A stretch of 64,000 bases of DNA from Mesorhizobium sp. (lineage in GTDB: Bacteria; Pseudomonadota; Alphaproteobacteria; Rhizobiales; Rhizobiaceae), in NCBI GenBank assembly GCA_004017275.1, contig SAKE01000001.1, positions 434,001-498,000 of the forward strand, given 5' to 3'. The notes beneath the pieces are model-generated. The model did not search any database. It had not been told where the DNA came from and saw nothing but the letters and a program-made list of their open reading frames with translations. Of this stretch, positions 43,654 to 53,232 are shown piece after piece. The position numbers and the translations under genes are program-made. Numbering within the stretch: position 1 is the stretch's first letter; the number at the start of each line of letters is the position of its first letter.

Positions 43654-44623
43654 TGCCGAACTGCTGGTTCGACTCCAGATAGCGATGCGCCTCGACGATT
43701 TGGTCGAACGCAAAGGTCCTGTCGATGATCGGCCTGAGCGTCCCGTCCTGCAGGCCTTCGAGGATGAACGCCTTGGCGGCCTCCAGCTTCACCGGGTTGC
43801 CGGTGATCTCGTGGACGAGGTAACCCCGCAGCGTCAGCGTTTTAGCCAGGACGGCCGGCAAAGGGAACGGGGTCGGCTCAGGGCTGAGGCCGCCATATTC
43901 GATGAGGATGCCGCCATTCGACATGGCGGCCGTCATCGGCTCAAAGATCGGCCCGCCGATTGCATCGAACACGACGCGCACGCCTTCAGGCCTTGCGATC
44001 TCAATCAGCCGCGCCGCCAGATCCTCCTTCTCCAGGACCACGACTTCAGCCGCACCGGCGTCGAGCAGCGCCTGCTTCTTCGCCGATGTTCGCGTCACCG
44101 CGATCGCGGTCGCGCCGACCTTGTTGGCGATCTGGATCGCGGCAAGCCCGACACTGCTCGATGCCGCTGTGATGACGACGCAGTCTCCCTTGTGCAGCTT
44201 GGCAATATCGATCAGTGCGCCATAGGCGGTGAGATATTGCGTCCAGACGGCCGCTGCCGTCTGCCAGCCGAGCGATGGCGGATGCTTGACGATAAGCCCG
44301 GCGGGATAGGTGGCAAGCTCGCCATAGGCGGGCCAGCGGATCATCGATTGCGGCGGGATGACGCTGACACTGTCGCCTGGGCCGAAATCCTCCACACCTT
44401 CGCCCACCGCCTCGACGACACCCGATGCTTCGAGCCCAAGCCCGGAAGGCAGCGTCGGCGTCTGGATATAGGCACCCGCGCGCAGCAGCGCCTCGGCGCG
44501 ATTGAGGCCGAGCGCCTTGACGCGGATTTGAACTTCACCCGGGCCTGGTCGGGGAAGATCGACATCCTCGATGCGCAGAACCTCGGGGCCACCATGCTGG
44601 TGAAAGCGAACCATGCGTGTCAT
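43634..44623 (-). CDS. Zinc-type alcohol dehydrogenase / quinone oxidoreductase family protein
   Basis: A 329-residue MDR-superfamily protein with an N-terminal GroES-like domain (PGPGEVQIRVKALGLNRAE) and a Rossmann domain (VVITAASSSVGLAAIQIAN, about residues 150-170, with the AxxSSVG version of the nucleotide loop). The cysteines that bind zinc in classical alcohol dehydrogenases are not evident, so it resembles the zinc-free NADPH:quinone reductase branch. It is divergent from a LysR gene, which probably controls it. The substrate is unknown. Confidence 0.87.
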   Translation of the reverse strand: MTRMVRFHQHGGPEVLRIEDVDLPRPGPGEVQIRVKALGLNRAEALLRAGAYIQTPTLPSGLGLEASGVVEAVGEGVEDFGPGDSVSVIPPQSMIRWPAYGELATYPAGLIVKHPPSLGWQTAAAVWTQYLTAYGALIDIAKLHKGDCVVITAASSSVGLAAIQIANKVGATAIAVTRTSAKKQALLDAGAAEVVVLEKEDLAARLIEIARPEGVRVVFDAIGGPIFEPMTAAMSNGGILIEYGGLSPEPTPFPLPAVLAKTLTLRGYLVHEITGNPVKLEAAKAFILEGLQDGTLRPIIDRTFAFDQIVEAHRYLESNQQFGKIVVTI

Positions 44624-44725
44624 TCGGGCTACTCCAAATCATCTGGGTTGAATGAGCTATGCAGCTAGGCTTGTTGGGAATAAATGGGCGTAGAGGTAGA
44701 ACAGTAGAAACCTGGAGTTTCGAAT

Positions 44726-45628
44726 ATGGATCGACTCGAAAGCATGGCCGTATTCGTCAAGGCGGTTGATCTCGGCTCGTTCGCGGCCGCCGCGGTCGCG
44801 CTTGATCTCTCCGGACCAATGGTCGGCAAGCATGTCCGGTTTCTCGAGGATCGGCTGGGTGTGCGGCTGCTCAACCGAACCACGCGCCGGCAGAGCCTGA
44901 CCGATTTCGGCCGCGCCTATTACGAACGCTGCCGGCTTGTGCTGGCCGAGGCCGATGCCGCCGATGCGCTCGCCATCGATCAGTTTTCGGAGCCACGTGG
45001 AAAACTGCGTGTCACCATGCCGGCGCATTTCGGCCGCCATTGCGTGACTCCCGTGCTGCTAAAGCTTGCCCGGCAATATCCGATGCTGGAACTCGATCTC
45101 TCGCTCAGCGACCGCTTCGCCGATCTCGCCGAGGACGCCTACGACCTTGCGATCCGAACGGGCACGCTGGACGACAAGGCCGGCGTGATCGCGCGCCGCG
45201 TCGCCCGCCAGGGCATGGTCGTCTGCGCGGCGCCTGCCTACTTGGAACGCCACGGCGTGCCGCGACGGATCGAGGATCTCGCCGGCCATCAAGCGATTGT
45301 TTATCGCCGGCTTGGCCAGGTCGTTCAGCCCTGGCTGTTTGCGCGGGAGGGGCAACCCGTGCAGGAGGTCACGCCAACCGGCCGGCTGCGGCTCGACGAC
45401 CTCGATGCCATCGCCGACGCGGCCGCCGACGATATGGGGCTAGCCTGGCTACCCTGGTGGCTGGTCCGCGACCGCATTCAGGCAGGCGCATTGGTGGCGC
45501 TGCTGCCGGATGAGCCGCGCTATCTCTACGACTGCTACGCGCTTTGGCTTAAGACGCCACATCTGCCGCTGAAGGTGCGGCTTGCCGTCGACGCGCTGGC
45601 GGCCGCCTTGCCGAAGTTGATGGTGTAA
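44726..45628 (+). CDS. LysR-family transcriptional regulator
   Basis: A 300-residue LysR protein with the N-terminal helix-turn-helix at residues about 5-62 (MAVFVKAVDLGSFAAAA, RLGVRLLNRTTRRQSLT) and a C-terminal substrate domain (PRGKLRVTMPAHFGR, LPWWLVRDRI). The 102-base gap to the divergent oxidoreductase is a normal shared LysR promoter region. The oxidoreductase is the likely target; the effector is not known. Confidence 0.9.
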   Translation: MDRLESMAVFVKAVDLGSFAAAAVALDLSGPMVGKHVRFLEDRLGVRLLNRTTRRQSLTDFGRAYYERCRLVLAEADAADALAIDQFSEPRGKLRVTMPAHFGRHCVTPVLLKLARQYPMLELDLSLSDRFADLAEDAYDLAIRTGTLDDKAGVIARRVARQGMVVCAAPAYLERHGVPRRIEDLAGHQAIVYRRLGQVVQPWLFAREGQPVQEVTPTGRLRLDDLDAIADAAADDMGLAWLPWWLVRDRIQAGALVALLPDEPRYLYDCYALWLKTPHLPLKVRLAVDALAAALPKLMV

Positions 45629-45844
45629 CCGTAGCGTCCGCCTCTTGGTAAGATCGCGCCGATATTCCTTGCCCTTGGCGCGGCGGTAAAGATCATCGCC
45701 GCCACCACCCGTCGACAACAAGGACACAATTCGGGTTTCTTCTGCAAAGCCGGTAAAGAGTGCACGCTTCGGCTTTGAGGCGTGGCGTTCCAGTGTCATA
45801 TGAAAGTGGCCGGCGGATTGAGCGCATTGCGGGAGTGACGGTTT

Positions 45845-47491
45845 ATGACCAAAGGTTCGGATCTGTTCGTCGCGGCCCTCGAAAACGAAGGGGTCGAACG
45901 GATTTTCGGCATTCCGGGCGAAGAAAATCTCGATATCGTCGAATCCATACGCCGCTCCTCGATCCAACTGATCCTGACCCGCCACGAGCAGGCAGCCGCC
46001 TTCATGGCCGCTACCTATGGCCGGCTCACCGGCAAGCCAGGTGTGTGCATCACCACGCTTGGCCCAGGCGCACTCAATCTTTCGACCGGTTCGGCCTATG
46101 CGCTGCTCGGCGCGATGCCGATGATCATGCTCACCGGCCAGAAGGGCATCCTGTCATCCCGGCAGGCGCGCTTCCAGATCGTCGACATCGTCGCGGCGAT
46201 GAAGCCGCTGACCAAGCTGTCGCGCCAGATCGTCTCGCCGAAGATGATCCCGTCGCTGGTGCGCGAGGCCTTTCGCGTCGCCCAGGAAGAGCGTCCAGGC
46301 CCCGTGCATCTGGAGCTGCCGGAAGACATTGCAGCGGCGGAGTGCGAACCGGTCGCGCTGGTACCGGCGCATCCCGTCGAACTGCCCCTGGCCAGTGCGG
46401 TCGCGCTCGATCGCGCTGCCCGGATGATCATCGAGGCCAGGCGTCCCCTGTTGATGTTCGGCGCGGCGGCGTCGCGGCCGCGGTCGACCTCCGATCTCGC
46501 GCAGTTTGTGTTGCGCACGCAAATTCCCTACTTCACCACGCAGATGGGCAAGGGCACCGTGCCTGGCGGAACCGAGCTCTACATGGGAACGGCGGCACTT
46601 TCGGAGCGCGACTATGTGCACGAGGCCATAGAGCAGGCCGATCTGATCATCACCATCGGCCACGACACGATCGAGAAACCGCCCTTCATTATGGGCGCCA
46701 AGGGTCCCAAAGTCATCCATGTCGGCTATCTCACAGCCGATGTCGAGCAGGTCTATTTCCCGCAAGCGGAGATTGTCGGCGACCTCGGTCCTTCGTTGGC
46801 GTTGCTGGCCGACCGCATCGAGGGCAAGATCCCCAATGCGCAGGCGCTGCTGCCGCTGCGTGAAGGTATTTTGAGTCGGATCGCCGCACGCGCTACCGAG
46901 GATCGCTTCACGCCGCAGCGCATCGTGCATGACGTGCGCGCCGTGATGCCGGCGGATGGGATCCTCGCCCTCGACAATGGCATGTACAAAATCTGGTTCG
47001 CACGCAACTACCGGACGCGCATGGCAAACACGCTGTTGCTCGACAATGCGTTGGCCACCATGGGCGCGGGCCTGCCGTCGGGGATGATGGCGGCACTGCT
47101 CTATCCACAGCGCCGTGTCATGGCCATCTGTGGCGACGGTGGCTTCATGATGAACAGCCAGGAACTGGAGACCGCCGTCAGGCTCAGGCTCAACCTCGTC
47201 GTCCTGCTGCTCGAGGACCACGCCTACGGCATGATCCGCTGGAAGCAGGCAGTCGACGAGTTTCCGGATTTTGGCATGACCTTCGGCAATCCCGACTTCG
47301 TGAAATATGCGGAGGCCTATGGCGCCAGGGGGACACGGGTCGGCGCGATCGCCGAATTACGGCCAGCGTTGGAACAGGCCTTCGCCGGCGGCGGCGTGCA
47401 TCTCGTCGTCTTGCCAATCGACTATTCGGAAAACATAAAGGTGCTTGTCGACGAGTTGCGCGAGCGGCTGCCGGCGACTCAAGCGCGCTGA
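45845..47491 (+). CDS. Thiamine-diphosphate enzyme, acetolactate-synthase-like
   Basis: A 548-residue member of the acetohydroxyacid synthase family. It has the N-terminal pyrimidine-binding Glu in LTRHEQAAAFMAA (about residue 48), the TTLGPGALN segment, a central domain, and the C-terminal cofactor motif ICGDGGFMMNSQELE with LEDHAYG. No regulatory small subunit is beside it, so it is probably a catabolic acetolactate synthase or another 2-keto acid enzyme, not the biosynthetic IlvB. The ATG at 45845 is standard. 216 bases before it contain no gene I can support. Confidence 0.88.
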   Translation: MTKGSDLFVAALENEGVERIFGIPGEENLDIVESIRRSSIQLILTRHEQAAAFMAATYGRLTGKPGVCITTLGPGALNLSTGSAYALLGAMPMIMLTGQKGILSSRQARFQIVDIVAAMKPLTKLSRQIVSPKMIPSLVREAFRVAQEERPGPVHLELPEDIAAAECEPVALVPAHPVELPLASAVALDRAARMIIEARRPLLMFGAAASRPRSTSDLAQFVLRTQIPYFTTQMGKGTVPGGTELYMGTAALSERDYVHEAIEQADLIITIGHDTIEKPPFIMGAKGPKVIHVGYLTADVEQVYFPQAEIVGDLGPSLALLADRIEGKIPNAQALLPLREGILSRIAARATEDRFTPQRIVHDVRAVMPADGILALDNGMYKIWFARNYRTRMANTLLLDNALATMGAGLPSGMMAALLYPQRRVMAICGDGGFMMNSQELETAVRLRLNLVVLLLEDHAYGMIRWKQAVDEFPDFGMTFGNPDFVKYAEAYGARGTRVGAIAELRPALEQAFAGGGVHLVVLPIDYSENIKVLVDELRERLPATQAR

Positions 47492-47514
47492 CGGCAGCGG
47501 CAACGCCGCCGTCA
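47489..47514. terminator. Hairpin in the convergent gap after the thiamine enzyme
   Basis: TGACGG plus CGGC pair with GCCG plus CCGTCA around an AAC loop (10 pairs, three-base bulge), beginning on the stop codon. There is no T-run. It may end transcription between this gene and the convergent transporter operon. Confidence 0.4.
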
Positions 47515-47569
47515 GGCAGCCGGATGGTTCGGCATGGACAACGTCCGATGCGCCGCGCAGCCGAGGTTC

Positions 47570-48739
47570 CTAGACCTTGCAGTAGGGCGTTACCGGCGCG
47601 ATGGTGCCGAAATCCTTGGCGATCTCGTAGCCGATGCCGTCGGCCGCCGCCTTGCCGACATAGGAATGGCAGAGCGTGTGGTTGTTGGTGGCGTCGACAC
47701 GGATCTTGCCTTGCGGCGCGTCGAACTCGATCGACGGCAGCGCCGTCAGCACGTCGTCGTCCTTCAGCGATCCGGCTTTTCCGGCGGCCAGCGCATAGAG
47801 ATGCAGGCCGTTGTAGCCGGCTTCGCCGATGCCATTGACCATCTTCTCTTGGCCGAATTTTTCGCGGAAGCTTGAGATGAACTTCTTGTTGACCGGGTTG
47901 TCGAGCGCCATCCAGTAGGGCTGCGGCGCGTAGGTGCCGGCCGCCACGCCCGGCGGCAGCGCGTCCTTGTTGAAGACCTCGTCAAGCGGCGCGATCAGCG
48001 GTTGCTTGATGTCGAAGCTGCGATATTGCTTGAGCTGGGTGACGGCGTCGTTGCCGACCACCATCGACCAGACGACATCGGGCTTCAGCGACTTGATCTT
48101 CTGGAAGGCCGGTCCGAAATCGGTGGTGCCGAACGGATAGTAGTCGGCGCCGATGATCTTGCCGCCGGCCTTTTCATAGGCCGCCGTGATCGCCTCGGTC
48201 ATCTTCTGCGGCCAGGCATAGTCCGAGGCCATGACATAGATGGTCTTGCCGAGATTCTCGGCCACCCATGGCATCATCGGGTCGACCTGTTGCATCGGGA
48301 TCGGACCGGTGGCGACGAAATAGCGGTTGCACTCGCCGCCCTCGAAATTGGTCGGGTAGAAGAACAGCTTCTTGGCCTTCGAGGTCACCGACAGCGTCGC
48401 ACTGCGCTCGGGCGAAATGATCGTACCCATGATCACGTCGACCTTGTCTTCGTTGATGAGCTTGCGCGCCTTGTCGATAGAGCCCTTGGTCGTGGTCTGG
48501 TTGTCCTCGACGATGAGCTCGACCTGCCGCCCGCCAATGCCGTTGGCGGCGTTGAGTTCGGCGGCGGCGAGCTTGTAGCAATTGAGCAGCGTCTCGCCGA
48601 GGATCGCCTGCAGCCCGGTGATCGGGATCGACAGGCCTACCTTGACGGTGTCTGCGGCGCGCAGGATCGACGGCGCGCCGACCATGGCGAAGGCGGCGGC
48701 AGCGCCGCCCGATTTCAAAACAGTTCTTCTGCTTATCAT
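47570..48739 (-). CDS. Urea/amide-type ABC transporter binding protein with a Tat signal
   Basis: A 389-residue Peripla_BP_5 (Leu/urea/amide) binding protein. It begins MISRRTVLKSGG, a twin-arginine motif, followed by a hydrophobic stretch and an A-A cleavage region near residue 28, so export folded through Tat is predicted. LFFYPTNFEGGECNRYF resembles UrtA/AmiC proteins. The ATG at 48739 has GGAAGGG upstream. It is the last gene of the operon that starts with the acetyltransferase at 56661. The ligand is probably an amide or acylated amine, not proven. Confidence 0.88.
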   Translation of the reverse strand: MISRRTVLKSGGAAAAFAMVGAPSILRAADTVKVGLSIPITGLQAILGETLLNCYKLAAAELNAANGIGGRQVELIVEDNQTTTKGSIDKARKLINEDKVDVIMGTIISPERSATLSVTSKAKKLFFYPTNFEGGECNRYFVATGPIPMQQVDPMMPWVAENLGKTIYVMASDYAWPQKMTEAITAAYEKAGGKIIGADYYPFGTTDFGPAFQKIKSLKPDVVWSMVVGNDAVTQLKQYRSFDIKQPLIAPLDEVFNKDALPPGVAAGTYAPQPYWMALDNPVNKKFISSFREKFGQEKMVNGIGEAGYNGLHLYALAAGKAGSLKDDDVLTALPSIEFDAPQGKIRVDATNNHTLCHSYVGKAAADGIGYEIAKDFGTIAPVTPYCKV

Positions 48740-48781
48740 TGTTGTGTTCCCTTCCATTCCCAGACGCGCCCCATGCACGCC

Positions 48782-49483
48782 TTACAAAGCCAACAGGTCC
48801 TTCAGCAGGGTCTCGTCGGCGAACGCCTCCGGCGCGCCTTCGTGGACGATCCTGCCCTTCTCCATCACCAGGCAGCGGTCCGATGCCTTGAGAACGAGGT
48901 CGAGATTCTGCTCGACCAGAACGATCGCGATGCCGCGCTCGCGGGCAATGCGCGGCACCAGTTCGGCGATCGACTGCACGATGTTCGGCTGAATGCCTTC
49001 CGAGGGCTCGTCGAGCAGCAGCACCGACGGCAGGCCGCAGAGCGCGCGGCCGATCGCCAGCATCTGCTGCTGGCCGCCCGAAAGCGTGCCGGCGACCTGC
49101 GCTTCGCGTTCGCGCAGAATCGGAAAATAGCCGAAGATGTCAGCCGGAATGCCGCCGTCGCCACGGTCCTTGGCGGCACGGGTGCCGACTTCCAGGTTTT
49201 GCCGCACGGTCAGCTGGTTGAAGATGCCGCGGCCCTGCGGCACATGCGCGATGCCCGCTCGTGCGCGGCGGAAAGCCGGCGCGTTGGTGAGGTCCTTGTC
49301 ACCGAGAACCACCGCGCCGCCGCTTGCCCGCAGCGCACCGGAGATGACGCGCAGCAACGTTGTCTTGCCCGCTCCGTTGCGGCCGAGCAGGCCGACGACT
49401 TCGCCGGGCGCGACACTGAGGTCGATGCCGTTCAGCACTGGAAGCAGGCCATAGCCGGCCGAGACCGCGATCGTCCGCAGCAT
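48782..49483 (-). CDS. Branched-chain/urea-type ABC ATPase (LivF/UrtE type)
   Basis: A 233-residue ABC ATPase with Walker A GRNGAGKTT (about residue 36), Q-loop in IAHVPQGRGIFNQL, signature LSGGQQQMLAIGRAL and Walker B LLLDEPSEGIQ. It works with the paired ATPase directly upstream (two-base gap). The GIQPNIV segment after Walker B is usual for LivF/UrtE. No unusual residues are seen. Confidence 0.92.
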   Translation of the reverse strand: MLRTIAVSAGYGLLPVLNGIDLSVAPGEVVGLLGRNGAGKTTLLRVISGALRASGGAVVLGDKDLTNAPAFRRARAGIAHVPQGRGIFNQLTVRQNLEVGTRAAKDRGDGGIPADIFGYFPILREREAQVAGTLSGGQQQMLAIGRALCGLPSVLLLDEPSEGIQPNIVQSIAELVPRIARERGIAIVLVEQNLDLVLKASDRCLVMEKGRIVHEGAPEAFADETLLKDLLAL

Positions 49484-49485
49484 GG

Positions 49486-50190
49486 TCAGCGCCTCCCCAG
49501 ATAGACATCGCGGACCATCTCGTCGGTCTCGATGTCATGGAAAGGGCCGCTGCGCAGCCGGCGTCCCTGATGCAGCACCAGCGTCTCGCAGTTCAGCGCC
49601 CGCACGAAGCGGATGTCGTGCTCGACGGCCACGATCGAGAATTCGCCCTTGAGCCGCAGCAGCATCTGCGCCGTTGCCAGCGTTTCCTGCGGCGTCATGC
49701 CGGCGGTCGGCTCGTCCAGCAACAGAAGCCGCGGCTCGATCGCCAGCGCCATGCCGATCTCCAGCCATTGCTTCTGGCCATGCGCGAGTTCACCGGCCAG
49801 CGTTGCGGCACGGTTAGTCAGCGCGACCAGTTCCAGCAATTCGCCAACCGGACGCACAGGCGAGGGCGCACCCCACCGTGCCACCTTCAGATTGTCTTCC
49901 ACCGAGAGGCTCGGGAAGACGGACGGAATCTGGAACTTGCGGGCAATGCCGAGTCGGGCGATGCGGTGCAGCGGCAGGCCGGCAATGTCGTGGCCGAGGA
50001 AGCGCACGCTGCCGCTGGTTGGGCGCAGCGTGCCGGTCAGCACATTGAGGAAGGTGCTCTTGCCGGCCCCGTTCGGCCCGATGATGCAGCAAAGCTCCTT
50101 GTCGCGCACGGTGAGGTTCAGGGCCTCCAGCGCCTGCAGCCCGCCAAAGCGGATGCCGACATTTTCGGCCTGGAGCAGGACATCGCTCAT
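49486..50190 (-). CDS. Branched-chain/urea-type ABC ATPase (LivG/UrtD type)
   Basis: A 234-residue ABC ATPase with Walker A GPNGAGKST (about residue 39), RKFQIPSVFPSLSVEDNL, a degenerate signature (LAHGQKQWLEIGMAL, as in UrtD) and Walker B LLLDEPTAGMTPQE. The ATG at 50190 overlaps the permease stop as ATGA. The LAHGQKQ form of the signature supports a urea/amide importer over a leucine importer. Confidence 0.92.
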   Translation of the reverse strand: MSDVLLQAENVGIRFGGLQALEALNLTVRDKELCCIIGPNGAGKSTFLNVLTGTLRPTSGSVRFLGHDIAGLPLHRIARLGIARKFQIPSVFPSLSVEDNLKVARWGAPSPVRPVGELLELVALTNRAATLAGELAHGQKQWLEIGMALAIEPRLLLLDEPTAGMTPQETLATAQMLLRLKGEFSIVAVEHDIRFVRALNCETLVLHQGRRLRSGPFHDIETDEMVRDVYLGRR

Positions 50191-51173
50191 TGCGCGCGCC
50201 TCCGACCTTTGAACAGGCTTTTCAGCCGCGCGTAGATCGACAGGATGCCGTCCGGCAGGACGAAGACGATGATGACGAAGACGCAGCCCAGCAGCAGCGG
50301 CCACAGGCTCGGGTTGAAGCTGCTGATCGTCTGCTGCGCACGCTGGATGAAGATGGCCCCCAGCACGGGACCAAGCAGCGTGCCGCGCCCGCCGACCGCC
50401 ACCCAGACGATGACCTCCGTCGACAGAAGCAGCCCGGACAAATCGGGCGCCACTAGCCCGGCCATGCAGACATAGAGGGCGCCGGCAAGTCCGGCGATCG
50501 CCGCTGACAGGACGAAGGTCACGAGCAGCCGCAAAGGCGCGTTGTGGCCGAGCGCTGCCGCCCGGACTTCATTGTCCTGGATGGCGGTCAGCACCGTGCC
50601 CCAGCGGCCACGGCTGACCGACCACAGCGCCAGCACGGTCACCGCGACGGTGGCAGCGACAAGGATATAGCTGGACAGGTCCTGGCTGAGGTCGACATGC
50701 AGCCCGCCGACATCGAATGCGATCGGCGGAATGCCGATCAGGCCGCTGTCGCCGCCGGTGACCGAACTCCAGGAAACCGCGGCCTGCTGGCAGATGACGC
50801 CCATCGCCAGCGTGACGATGGTGAAATAACTACCGCGGATACCGCCGAAGAACAGGAAGTAGCCGATGATGGCGGCTACGAAAGCCGCACCCGCCACCGC
50901 ACCCATGATGCCGAGCAGGCTTGCGAAGGGAATGGCATCGTTGAGCGTGACCAGCGCCATGATGTAGCCGCCGATGCCGAAGAAGGCGGCGTGACCGAAA
51001 CACAGGATTCCGGTGCGGCCCCAGAAAAAGTCGAGGCTTGCCGCGAACAGGCCGAAGATCAGCGCATCGCGGATCACCGTTAGTTGATAGCCGCCGGCAA
51101 CGAACGGATAGACCACGGCGAGTGCCACGCAGACGGCGAAGATCAGCAGCCAGTTGCGGTCACGGGCGATCAT
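50187..51173 (-). CDS. Branched-chain/urea-type ABC permease (LivM/UrtC type)
   Basis: A 328-residue membrane protein with about nine helices and a conserved FFGIGGYIMALVTL segment after SLDFFWGRTGILCFGHAA, plus GGRGTLLGPVLGA near the C-terminus. It is one half of the channel; the partner is the next gene upstream, with which it overlaps as ATGA. The last residues (LKSLFKGRRRAQ) are cytoplasmic and basic. Confidence 0.92.
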   Translation of the reverse strand: MIARDRNWLLIFAVCVALAVVYPFVAGGYQLTVIRDALIFGLFAASLDFFWGRTGILCFGHAAFFGIGGYIMALVTLNDAIPFASLLGIMGAVAGAAFVAAIIGYFLFFGGIRGSYFTIVTLAMGVICQQAAVSWSSVTGGDSGLIGIPPIAFDVGGLHVDLSQDLSSYILVAATVAVTVLALWSVSRGRWGTVLTAIQDNEVRAAALGHNAPLRLLVTFVLSAAIAGLAGALYVCMAGLVAPDLSGLLLSTEVIVWVAVGGRGTLLGPVLGAIFIQRAQQTISSFNPSLWPLLLGCVFVIIVFVLPDGILSIYARLKSLFKGRRRAQ

Positions 51174-52027
51174 CGCGATGCTCCGTTGAGCAGGCCGTTA
51201 GGCCTAAGCCGAACAGCGACGATGGCAGCCAGCAGCACGATCGCCTGCGCCAGCGATGGCGAGATCTGGTAGTTGAGGATGCTGGTCAGCCCGCCGACGA
51301 AGACACTGCCGGCGACGAGGCCGCCGATCGAGCCGACGCCACCGACGATGACGACGAAGAAGGCGTTGGCGAGGTAGTTCACTCCCATCTGCGGCAGCAC
51401 GATCGCCAGCGGCGCGACCAGCCCGCCGGCGAGACCCGCAATTGCCGCGCCGAAGGTGAAGGCGATGGCATAGGTGCGCCGCGTGTTGATGCCGACGCCC
51501 TCGGCCATTTCGCGGTTCTGGATGACGGTGCGGATATCAAGTCCGAAGGACGTCCGGCTGATCAGCAGGATGACGCCGAGCAAGGTCAGCATGGCGATGC
51601 CGATCAGGATCAGCCGGTAGGCCGGATAGACGGTGAAGACGAGGTCGAGCGTGCCCTCGATCGGCGGCGTCACCGGCTTGGCGCCGAGACCGAAGGTCAG
51701 TTCCAGCCCTTGCTGCAGGATCAGGCTGACGCCCCAGGTGGCAAGCACCGTCGAGACCGGTCTGGAATAGAGATGGCGGATGATGGCGAATTCGAGGATG
51801 CAGCCCACCACCGCACCGGCGATGGGCGCAGCGGCCAGGCCCAACCAGAAAGAACCGCCCATGCTCTGGACGAAATAAACCGCGAAGGCGCCGACGGTGA
51901 CGAACTCGCCATGCGCGAGGTTGGTCACGTTCATCAGGCCGAAGCTGATCGCCAGCCCGAGCCCGACCAGCATCAGGATGCTGATCAGCGTCAGCGCGTT
52001 GAGAAGCGTGGTGATTAGAAAATCCAT
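51170..52027 (-). CDS. Branched-chain/urea-type ABC permease (LivH/UrtB type)
   Basis: A 285-residue membrane protein with about eight helices. SFGLMNVTNLAHGEFVTVGAF near the N-terminus and GGVGSIGGLVAGS in the second half mark LivH/UrtB proteins. The ATG at 52027 lies four bases after the deacetylase stop, tying enzyme and importer to one transcript. Confidence 0.92.
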   Translation of the reverse strand: MDFLITTLLNALTLISILMLVGLGLAISFGLMNVTNLAHGEFVTVGAFAVYFVQSMGGSFWLGLAAAPIAGAVVGCILEFAIIRHLYSRPVSTVLATWGVSLILQQGLELTFGLGAKPVTPPIEGTLDLVFTVYPAYRLILIGIAMLTLLGVILLISRTSFGLDIRTVIQNREMAEGVGINTRRTYAIAFTFGAAIAGLAGGLVAPLAIVLPQMGVNYLANAFFVVIVGGVGSIGGLVAGSVFVGGLTSILNYQISPSLAQAIVLLAAIVAVRLRPNGLLNGASR

Positions 52028-52031
52028 CGCG

Positions 52032-53153
52032 TCAGGCCGGGCTGGCGAGGCGTTGGCGCAGGCCGGCGAGCAGGCTTTCGGCGGCATCGATCACAGCGGC
52101 CTGATGCGGCTGCAGATCCTGCCCAGCCCACTCGTCGATATGGTCCGACAGCGGATCAACCACCTCGGTGCGGTGGTTGGCCAGCGTCTCGATAACAGCA
52201 TGGCCGCAGAACGGCACATAGCCTTCGGAGTAGCCGCCTTCATGAGTCATCATCAGGCGTCCTTGCGAGGTCTCGGCGGCCAGCGCCACCATGCGCGCGG
52301 CAAGACGCCGGAAACACTCGCTGTTAAGCATCATGCGGCCGAGCGGATCGAAGCCCGACGCATCGAAGCCGGAAGCGACGATGACGAGGTCCGGTCTGTA
52401 GGCGCGCAGCGCCGGCGCGACGACGCGGTCGAAAGTCGCTTCATAGGCACCGGTGCCGCTGGCGGCCGGCAGCGGGATGTTGATGTTGTAGCCTTCGCCG
52501 GCATCTTTCCCGTTGTCGGCCAGCGCGCCGCGCCCGGTCGGGTAGAGATTGTCCTGATGCACGGAAATGGTCAGCACCGACGGGTCGGAATAGAACACCG
52601 TCTCGGTGCCATTGCCATGGTGTACATCCCAGTCGACCACGGCGGCCCGGCCAAGCAGGCCTTCCTGCTGCAGCCGGCGCACGGAGACGCCGATGTTGGA
52701 GAACAGGCAGTTGCCCATAGCCTGGTCGGGTTCGGCATGGTGTCCCGGCGGCCGTGCCAACGCATAGGCATTGTCGACCCGGCCGGTCAGCACCGCGCGC
52801 ATGGCGGCATAGGTGGTTCCGGCCGACAGCAGCGCGATGTCGAAACTGTTGAGACCGATCGGCGCCTGTGGCCCGGCGAAACCGGAGCCACGCTCGCTGA
52901 GCATGCGGATATCGTCGACATGACGTTGCGTGTGCACGCGCAGCAGGTCTTCGACCGAGACCGGCTCGGGGATGATCGGCACCAGATGCCGCGACAGGCC
53001 GCTGACCTGGATGAGGTTGTTCAGCCGGCGCTTCGAGCCAGGGGATTCCAGATGCCGGCCGGGTTCCACGAAGCGGCCGGGCGGCATCATGTCGGCGCTG
53101 GAGCCGGTGTCATGCCACATCAGCTGTTCGTGAAAAACGTAGCCTGTCGCCAT
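52032..53153 (-). CDS. Class II histone-deacetylase-family amidohydrolase
   Basis: A 373-residue zinc hydrolase of the arginase/deacetylase fold. The catalytic and zinc-binding residues are visible: the His pair in ARPPGHHAEPDQ, DWDVHHGNGTE with Asp and His ligands, the Asp in ASGFDASGFDP and the GGYSEGY segment with the Tyr. Bacterial members remove acetyl groups from polyamines and similar amines. The ATG at 53153 has GAGGA upstream; a start at 53201 would add 16 residues. The link with an amide-type importer suggests it works on an imported acetylated amine. Confidence 0.88.
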   Translation of the reverse strand: MATGYVFHEQLMWHDTGSSADMMPPGRFVEPGRHLESPGSKRRLNNLIQVSGLSRHLVPIIPEPVSVEDLLRVHTQRHVDDIRMLSERGSGFAGPQAPIGLNSFDIALLSAGTTYAAMRAVLTGRVDNAYALARPPGHHAEPDQAMGNCLFSNIGVSVRRLQQEGLLGRAAVVDWDVHHGNGTETVFYSDPSVLTISVHQDNLYPTGRGALADNGKDAGEGYNINIPLPAASGTGAYEATFDRVVAPALRAYRPDLVIVASGFDASGFDPLGRMMLNSECFRRLAARMVALAAETSQGRLMMTHEGGYSEGYVPFCGHAVIETLANHRTEVVDPLSDHIDEWAGQDLQPHQAAVIDAAESLLAGLRQRLASPA

Positions 53154-53232
53154 CCGCAGCGTCCTCTGAAAACCAGGTGACGCTAGCAGGCTAACGATCA
53201 TGTGGCCCGACCCGAAAGAGGGGTTGTGCCTG

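Noticed and set aside
45629..45844. Short minus-strand frame in the gap before the thiamine enzyme (FHMTLERHASKPKRALFTG...)
   Set aside because: It runs into both neighbours on the opposite strand, has no ribosome binding site and no family resemblance that I recognise. It could be a very old remnant but cannot be supported.
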